DNA from: Hypericum androsaemum
Taxonomy: Eukaryota; Streptophyta; Magnoliopsida; Malpighiales; Hypericaceae
Reading direction: 5' to 3'
Assembly (NCBI GenBank): GCA_963995505.1
Contig: OZ023185.1
Coordinates: forward strand, 16,503,691 to 16,567,690
DNA: 64,000 bases
Numbering within the stretch: the first letter of the stretch is position 1; every line of letters begins with the position of its first letter. Positions 56,959 to 64,000 of the stretch are shown here, in pieces. The position numbers and the translations under genes were made by a program. A model generated the notes under the pieces. That model saw nothing but the letters and a program-made list of their open reading frames with translations. It had not been told where the DNA came from and did not search any database.

Positions 56959-58461
56959 TGATGAGTGCGGAAACACTCATTCCTTGTGTATGTTTTAGTA
57001 TTAATTTTCTATTGTTTCTAGTATGTTTGTTCGTTATTTGACATCATTGTCTCGTATTATGTGTTATGTTCGTTTTAGTATAGTCTTGTGATTTTTATTG
57101 TGATTCTTTCTTGATAGGAGTCTTGGTACGGTCATGGTGGACGTTCGTGTGCCGAGGGACGCGTCATAGGCGATCGGATCAGCCGGGACGATTGGCGTGT
57201 TGCGAGACCCAAGAGAGCGTGGAGCAAAACGGACCCCTTGCGACTCAAATGACGATAACTTTCTCATCTGAAGTCCAATAGAGGCAAGCAAGGTGGCGTT
57301 GGAAAGAAGACATCCGGAGCTACAACTTTGTCTTCATGGACTTCTTCAAATTCGGAGTCCAAGTGGGAGGAATATCGCGTCCAAAGTTGACCTTCGAATC
57401 TGCCAACAAATCTGACGAGTGGGCCAAATTATAGGATGTGTTTTGGGCCCATTTTTGGGCATGAATAGTGAATTTCGTGGCTGGCACTTCCTAGCCAAAA
57501 ACTTGTATAAATACCTTCCTTTGATTCCCTCAGGAGACAACTTAGACATTAGTGCTCCACTTTCATGTATTGAAGGAATTGTGTTCCACTTTCTCTCCCA
57601 CCAACACCTCCACTATTGACTCTTTTCCACCTTCCTTCCTTCCTCCCAAGAAAAACGTGGGTCACCATTGGAGGGGAGGGAAGCCATCGTTGAAGCTTGT
57701 GTAGGGAACTTGAAGGAAGAATATTGGATGCTTGAAGACCATCTTGAGCTTTCTCTTACTCTCTCTTTTAATGTTCTTGCTTTGCTTGCTTTGTTCAATG
57801 GATGTGTTGAGATGCTTGTTGAATATGTGTGAGTAGTGGATTAGTGAGTTTGGTGCCTTGATGGCACCTACTTAGCCAATGGTTTTGTGGGGTTAAAATG
57901 TTAAGGTTTATGAACTAGTTAATGAGTTTATTGCTTAATCTTGCTTGATCACCTTGATTATGAACTAAGTTAATGTTAATCGCCGAGAGGGGTTAGGATT
58001 AACGGACCATTTAAATAGTTGAGTAGGAACCTATTGATGAGAGATCACCTTAGGTAACTATTTGTCCTAAGGATGGTAAGTATAGTTGGTGATTAGTTAG
58101 ATTAGATGGCTAATTTGTCGCGAGAGCGTGGTTAGTTCATCTAAGTCTAGTTAAGAATCGATTTAGACTAGTTTGTCGCGAGAGCGTTGATTAGTTGCCT
58201 TCGAAACATCCGGACCATAACACGAACTTAATAAACTCCATAAGCCATTTGGTTATTTAGGTTGTCATTGGTACCAAGCTCACTCTTGTTTTAAGTGTTT
58301 AAACCTTCTCCTAGCTTAGTTGTAATTTTATTTCAAGTAGCATAGAGTGTTTGGAATTGATAACTCCATTTCTTATAGTCCTAAACTAGTGGTAGAGTCG
58401 TATTTGTGGCCTAACACTTAGTCCTAGTGGGACGACAATCCCGTACTTACTCTTTATTGCA
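56959..58461 (+). mobile_element. Solo LTR, about 1.5 kb, inserted in the RAD16-like pseudogene
   Basis: Starts TGATGAGTGCGG and ends CTCTTTATTGCA. Flanks ATAGG (56954-56958) and AGAGG (58462-58466) match at four of five bases. RAD16-like coding text lies on both sides, so no internal element remains. A TATA box (TGTATAAATACC, about 57508) sits on the plus strand. The last part (GGGACGACAATCCCGTACTT, from about 58429) is typical of the 3' end of large Gypsy LTRs of the Tat/Ogre type; that assignment is tentative. Confidence 0.72.
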
Positions 58462-59289
58462 AGAGGGGTGAAAATCCTTCCTTTCAATAGGGAGAGGGAT
58501 CTTGAGAAATTTTCTAACTATAATTTTGTCATAACAACATTCAACACCATTGCGGCTGAATTTAGGAATTCTATGATGCAAGGTGTGGAAATTGTGAGAA
58601 GTAATTTAATGAAAAGAAGCTCAGAGATCACCACACGTATTGCCATAGAACTGACAAGCAGTATAAGAAAGGAAAATTTGCTAATGAGCAAGTCACAAAG
58701 AATAATGAGGACATTAGGGATGACTTGTCCAACAACGAAAATGATTCTTTTGGAAATAATGCATTGTCAGAAGAGAATTCTGTTTTACATTATATAAAAT
58801 AGAAGCGCATCTTTTTGGATGAGGTGAGTCAGTGGCAAATAACTTTGTATTTTCAGTTCATTTACGCATGCTTGTCCATCTCTCAAGTTGGGTTAATTGC
58901 TTGGTTTTTGAAACCAAGAAAGGAAGTTCTCTCCTTTTTCTTTTTTCCTGTCATCTTTTGAAAGTCACTGTTTCTTGATGGTATGTTTTCTTATTCTTTA
59001 TCAAGATTTACATGTTATTAGTTTCAGTTTCGATGTTGAAGTTGTTTTTGCAAAGAATCCTACACAGTGAAGGTTCTGTTTAGATGTTGAAGAATTTTAT
59101 TGGTCTTGGATGTCTATGCTAGGCTCATTGTATAAAAGATAAAACTACAAAAGCCATCTTGGCATTGAAGTCTACATATAAATGGGCATTAACTGGAACT
59201 CCCTTGCAAAACCAGCCTGGAGAACTTTACTCTCTGGTAAGTGCACTTTGTGTTGGAAAATCTGGGCTGGAGGATGAAAGAATGGATGG

Positions 59290-59977
59290 TGTTGTATAGG
59301 TTTCAAAGCTCTTGTCGATTCTTTCAGACGATTAGTTCGACCTTCCAGATATAATCCGCGAGTATAACAGGCCTATGAACTAATGTCGTTAGGATACGAT
59401 GAGGCCCTTAACACCGTCATCGAATTTAAGGTTTGTACTACCTTGATCCGACCAAGAACACACTTGTGTCAGAAATATGATGATGCTTTGAGAGAGTAGG
59501 AAGGCTTGTAATGAAAATTGTTGTGTGTGAAATGAGACCATAATACTACTATTTATAAAGGTTGGCACTACCTTTTGATACCCTTTCATCATCCAAGAAG
59601 TTCCTAAAATAATCTTCAAATGTGGCTAATGGGAGGGTCACTTCCCTTGAGTTTAAACTCAAGGGGCACAAATTTTAAATCTATCCGGGCCAACTTGTGG
59701 TCGCCAGTTAACTGGCGATTGCAAGTCGCCTTGTCCAGAAAGTTTCTGCATCGTCTGACTGGCGGTCGCCAGTTGATTGGCGGTCGTAAGTCCATTGATC
59801 CAGAAAGTTTCTAGAACTCCCTACTAGTGGTCGCTAATCAACTGGCGGCCGCCAGCTCCTCTGCTGGTGGCGCAGACCCCCTAGACTCCCGTGACCTATT
59901 TTGGCAGGTCGATCCCATTACCTCCTGTCGTAGCGGCCACATTATGTAAATGCAACATAATTTAAAAATATTCAACA
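59290..59977 (-). repeat. 3' LTR of the Copia element at the right edge (left end approximate)
   Basis: On the minus strand the LTR starts TGTTGAATATTTT at 59977, directly after a purine tract (AATAAGGGGAGAA). A TATA box (CTTTATAAATAG) lies at about 59551-59562 on the minus strand. The left end is placed near 59290 because RAD16-like exon and donor end at about 59240 and a TG follows; the exact base is uncertain. Confidence 0.65.
59644..59851. repeat. Palindrome cluster inside the Copia LTR
   Basis: A 22-bp perfect palindrome spans 59644-59665 (core TTGAGTTTAAACTCAA). An 18-bp perfect palindrome, TCGCCAGTTAACTGGCGA, spans 59701-59718. Two further imperfect units of the GGTCGCCAGTT/AACTGGCG type lie at about 59760-59787 and 59825-59851. 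Confidence 0.9.
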
Positions 59978-62900
59978 TTCTCCCCTTATTTTCAAAATAT
60001 TTAAAATAGTAAAGTAAAACCTTAAAGGTGGAATAGAAAATTATGTAAAGTGGAGTGATTGCATCACTTAAGTGACTGCCTACGTACCCGGGTGGGATCA
60101 AGCTAACGTAGTTCAAGCTAGGATGTGAATAAGCATCATCGTAGAAACTAATACATAGGTGATATGTATCATTTGGATTTGAACCTTCACTTAGTATAAG
60201 AGATTCAAAGCTCTATCGAGATTCTATGGTGAACGAGTCTTGAATCAATTACCGCTTATGATAAAACTGGAGCCTCCACACATATTGACTTCAAAAGTTA
60301 GTATGTTTTGTAGCTCACACGTTAATGGTCATGTGCTTATATCCTGAATTCATGAGTCTTCTTTAAAGAGCGGTCTTACTCTCTTAGGAAATGACCTGAT
60401 TTCAATACTCATATATGTAAGTCTCTTAAGGTATTTCTGCGTTATACCTGTAAACCAACGTAGACTTATTAAGAATTTGCATTCATCCTAATTCATGCAG
60501 AACTGGTGCACTAATTCAAAAATGGGAAGTTTGACTTAGTGTACCATAATCACTCTAATGACTTGTTGGTACCCATTGAACCTTGTTTGTCCATTTCAAA
60601 ATATATGTTGGATTTTTGTCATTAATAGTCAACCTTCTTTTACATACGTTAGTCTCATTTTCTTACACTTTATTGAAAATATTGCCTTTGGTAGACTCTT
60701 CGTAAATGGGTCTGCCAAGTTCTTCTTTGTTTCAATATAGTCAACCGCGACTACTCCTTTTTTGAGTAATTGTCTTACCATTTGATGTCTAAGACTTGTA
60801 TGTCTAGACTTTCCATTATAAGTCTTGTTAGAGACATTATAGATCATAGCTTGATTGTCACAATTAATCAAGACTGCTGAAGATGGCTTCTTCCAAAGTG
60901 GGATCTCTACAAGTAAATTCCTAAGCTATTCTGTCTCCTTACTTGCATCGGCTAACACAATCAATTCTGACAACATTGTGAATCAGAGATACAAGTCTGC
61001 TTCTTGGAACCCCAAGACACTGCAACACCTCCTAATATAAATATCCATCCAGTAGTTGACTTAGACTTGGATTCTACATTATTCTAGTTAGCATCACTGT
61101 ATTCTTCCAATACAGCAGGATAGCCTAGGTAATGTAAACTATAATTTATGGTTCCTTTCAAGTAATTCAACAGTCTTACAAGTGCTCCCCAATGTTCAAT
61201 TCCTGGGTTACTTGAGAAGCGACATAGTCCTCCCACGGCTTGAACTATGTCTGGTCTTGTACAATGCATAACATACATAAGACTCTCAATGACACTCGAT
61301 TACTCAAGTTGTGCAAGAGTATGTCTGGTATTCTTCATTCACTTGATACTAGGATCTAAAATAGTAGGGGCTGGTTTGTCATCAAAGTGACCATGCTTCT
61401 TGAGAAATTTCTCAATGTAATGAGATTGGGTTAACGCTAACTCATCTCCCTTTCTTAGGATTTTAATTCCCAAGATCACATTAGCCTCTCTTAGATCTTT
61501 CATATCAAATTTAAAGCTAAGAAACTTCTTTGTTTCTTCTATATAAGACATATTAGTTCAAAAAATGAGCATATCATCACCATATAAACATAGAATCACG
61601 CATCTAGAGTCATCATATTTACTATAGATACATTTATCAGCATCATTAACAACAAAATCATAAGATAAAGTAACTTTATCAAACTTCTCATGCCATTGTA
61701 TGAGAGCTTGCTTCAAGCCATAAAGAGATTTTACCAACTTGCAAACTTTCTTTTCTTGGTCTGGTGGTATAAAACCCTCATGTTGTTCCATATATATTTT
61801 CTCTTTTAAGTCACCATTTAAGAAAGTAGTTTTCACGTCCATTTGATGTATAACTAACTTATGAATAAATACAAGTGCAATTAAACAACGAATGGATGTA
61901 ATGCGAGCAACATGAACATATGTATCAAAGTAATCAGTTCCATATTTTTGTTTATAACCCTTAGCAACCAATCTAGCTTTATATCAATGGAACCATCAGC
62001 TTTCAATTTTCTTGTGAATATCCATTTACATCCTACTGGCTTAGCACCAGGAGGTAAATCACACAATATCCAAGTACCGTTAGACAAAATTGAATTCGTC
62101 TCATCATTGATAGTCTCTTTCCAGAAAATAACATCTCTAGAACTCATAACCTCAGAATTGGTTTTAGGATCATCATCAACATGCATAACATACTTAACAA
62201 TATTGAGAATTTCATTCTTATTACCCTCTACAAGGTATGTTTTGAATTCTGGACTATAGTCTTTGTCTATTCTCGTTCTCTAACTTCTTCTAGGTTCAAC
62301 ATCTTCCGTAGGAGCTAAAGTGTCATCATTGTTATTAGTTTCTACCAATTCTAGACTAGGCGACAGTGGATCTCCAATGGGTTCATTTTGGGATCTACGC
62401 CTAGTTAAGTTCTCAAAGAATTCTACATCTACATATTCTATAATCTCAAAGGTAAGTGAATAGCCTACAAATGCACATTTATAAGATCTATTTCCTAACT
62501 TTGGTCTTTTAGGATCAGGCTTTCTAACATATGCTAAGCAACCTCACACTTTCAATTTTTTCAAGTTTGGCTTTCTTTTAAACCACAATTCATAAGGAGA
62601 GACATTCTTCTTTTCCAAAGAAACTCTATTCAAGATGTAACATGCCGATAATATTGCTTCACCTCACAAAGAATTAGACAAACTAGAACTTACAAGCATA
62701 GCATTAACCATTTCTACCAAAGTTCTATTTTTTCTTTCAGCAATACCATTTTGTTGGGGTGTATATGGTGCAGTAACTTGATGAACTAAACCACGTTCTT
62801 GACAAAATAAAGTAAACTCAGTAGGGAAGCATTTTCCACCATGATTAGAACGCAAGATTTTAATTTTCTCCCTTAGTTGTGTCTCTACTTCTGCCTTGTA

Positions 62901-64000
62901 AATTTTAAATTTGTCAAAGACTTCATCCTTAGACTTCATCAAGTAAACATATGCATATCTAGTACAATCATCAATGAATGTGACATAGTACTTATTTTTA
63001 CTATGAATTATATGACTTTTTAAATCACCAACATCACTATGTATCAATTTAAGCAATGCAGAATTTCTAACCACAGATTTAAACGATGTTCTATTTATCT
63101 TTGCTTGTGCACATATTTCACATTTAGAAACATTCTCGAAGTTGTAATCAGAAATCAATCTAATATTTTCATGTTTCTAAGAGAACCATAATTCACATGT
63201 CATAATCTAGCATGTCAGATATCAACGGAGTCAACGATATAAGCAGAATCATTCTTTATTAGATTGAGTTAATCATCCCATTACAAGTGTATCCTTGTCC
63301 AATAAATATTCCGTTCTTGGACAGTACAAACTTATCAGACTCAAATGTAACCTTGAATCCAACCTTATTAATAAAAACTCATGAGACAAGATTCTTTACA
63401 ATGTCAGAGACATATAGTACATTCTTAAGAGTAAGAGTCTTTTCTGATATGAATGGGAGTTCAACAGTGCATTTGCCAATGACTTTGCTGCCTTGATTGT
63501 TTGCCAAAGTAATTTCGTTTCCTTCTCCGATAACCGGCTCATATGTCTTGTAAAGATTTTTGTCTTTACAGATATGGATGGTTGCACCAGTGTCGTACCA
63601 TCATCCACCACTATTGTCAACAACACCATTAGCACTTTGCATTATTGTGACAAGTTTTCCCTTTTCATCCGCCATGTTCGCCTCATTTTTTAAATATTTC
63701 ATTCGTTGACGACAGCCACGAGCATAATGGCAGGATTTCTTACACCAGAAGTAATCGCCCTTCTTCTTATCCTTTTTGTTTGAATTTTTCTTCTTAAACT
63801 GAGAGTCATTCTTTAGCTTCAAAGAATTCTGAAATTCAACATTGTTAGCCTTAGAAGAATTCTCAGTTTACTGACTATCCTTCATTTCTCATTTACGAGA
63901 GTCCTCTTCAATACGAAGATGACACTGCAAACCTTCTCGTTTACTGACTATGCTTAAGTTTTTTTTTTGTAATCATTCCATGAAGGAGGAAGATGGAAGA
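59978..64000 (-). mobile_element. Copia-type LTR retrotransposon, internal region (continues beyond the window)
   Basis: Minus-strand order from the right edge is gag end with zinc knuckle (63822-63640), protease, integrase, reverse transcriptase, RNase H, purine tract and 3' LTR. This gag-protease-integrase-reverse transcriptase-RNase H order defines the Copia superfamily. The 5' LTR and most of gag are outside the window. It lies directly downstream of the broken RAD16-like gene. Confidence 0.92.
60629..63822 (-). pseudogene. Copia gag-pol polyprotein, degraded
   Basis: Zinc knuckle YFWCKKSCHYARGC (first Cys changed to Tyr). Protease site WYDTGATIHICKD keeps DTGA but follows a TGA stop. 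Integrase (63158-62664) has CEICAQAKINRTSF, HSDVGDLKSHI, FIDDCTRYAYVYLMK and APYTPQQNGIAERKNRT. Its second catalytic Asp is Asn (ILRSNHGGKCF). Reverse transcriptase (62186-61084) has GTWILCDLPPGAKPVGCKWI, QMDVKTTFLNGDLKEKIYME and YGDDMLIF (catalytic DD kept). RNase H has CDNQAMIYNVSN and KKNLADPFTKSL. Frameshifts and stops lie near 63600, 62640, 61970, 61555, 61300 and 60950. Not functional. Confidence 0.9.

Larger units (their letters stand above)
54010..59236 (+). pseudogene. RAD16-like SNF2 DNA-repair helicase, broken and rearranged
   Basis: Pieces in order: 54010-about 54105 (SKKGKEIYASSS, SSSDVPYDDSSSDG); 54269-54534 (NEDEAHGMLFDADDSLADFA, KEMVNWEI, stop, EEQDEKWIDQNLT); a tandem second copy of that piece (54552-54763); 56858-56958 (SKKGKRIYVSSSSDIDSSSD); 58468-58800 (RDLEKFSNYNFVITTFNTIA, AEFRNSMMQG); and 59123-59236 (KAILALKSTYKWALTGTPLQ, NQPGELYSL). 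The last is the helicase motif III region of RAD16-type SNF2 proteins, which act in nucleotide excision repair. TGA replaces a conserved Trp codon, and other stops and frameshifts are present. A solo LTR and a Copia element interrupt it, and most of the helicase domain is missing or beyond reach. Splice-like AG/GT borders remain around the last exon. Confidence 0.82.

Overview
This window is nuclear DNA from a dicot plant. Its protein-coding genes are split by GT-AG introns (plus one GC-AG intron) and encode plant-specific families: a GAMYB-type R2R3-MYB with a miR159 site, a multi-intron arogenate dehydratase, a SIP1 aquaporin, a chloroplast site-2 protease, an SKU5-like protein and a glycine-rich wall protein. 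Intergenic DNA is AT-rich and full of plant transposons. The species cannot be named from the sequence alone. All exon limits and repeat ends were set by hand reading.

Layout. The 3' end of an NADPH-dependent double-bond reductase (+) enters from the left edge (53-835). It is followed by a tandem-repeat-bearing element, a hAT element with an 8-bp target duplication (2473-3194), a CYP86A fragment (3395-3639, -) and an LTR-like block. A 6.0-kb L1-type LINE (5264-11266, -) with a 23-bp target-site duplication lies next to the GAMYB-like gene (11694-14055, -). A long AT-rich stretch with SINE copies leads to an ARASP-type metalloprotease (19278-20585, -), a Mutator-like foldback element (21697-22727), a tRNA-Gly(UCC) (23013-23083, -) and a block of repeated short palindromes (25.18-25.82 kb).

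The middle holds an 11-exon arogenate dehydratase (27040-30426, +), a repeat-rich gap, a three-exon SIP1 aquaporin (34904-35836, -), a second Mutator-like element with a perfect 9-bp duplication (36571-37923), a tRNA-derived SINE with an 11-bp duplication (38035-38134), a LINE ORF1 relic, and a decayed Copia element (39992-43645) with an inverted duplication of its gag region.

The right third has an SKU5-like multicopper-oxidase homologue (45624-48636, +), a secreted glycine-rich protein built of 38-39-residue repeats (51317-52468, +), a broken RAD16-like SNF2 helicase pseudogene (54010-59236, +) split by a solo LTR (56959-58461) and cut off by a Copia element (about 59290 to the right edge, -).

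The genes do not form a pathway or cluster. They are separate single-copy plant genes: phenylalanine synthesis (arogenate dehydratase), plastid proteolysis (ARASP), cell wall (SKU5-like, glycine-rich protein), water or solute transport in the ER (SIP1), and hormone or flower development control (GAMYB). No new multi-gene system was found. The most unusual material is in the repeats and gene structures: the palindrome cluster, an element family carrying its own minisatellite, the gag hairpin locus, a GC-AG intron, and an intron flanked by a 15-bp direct repeat.
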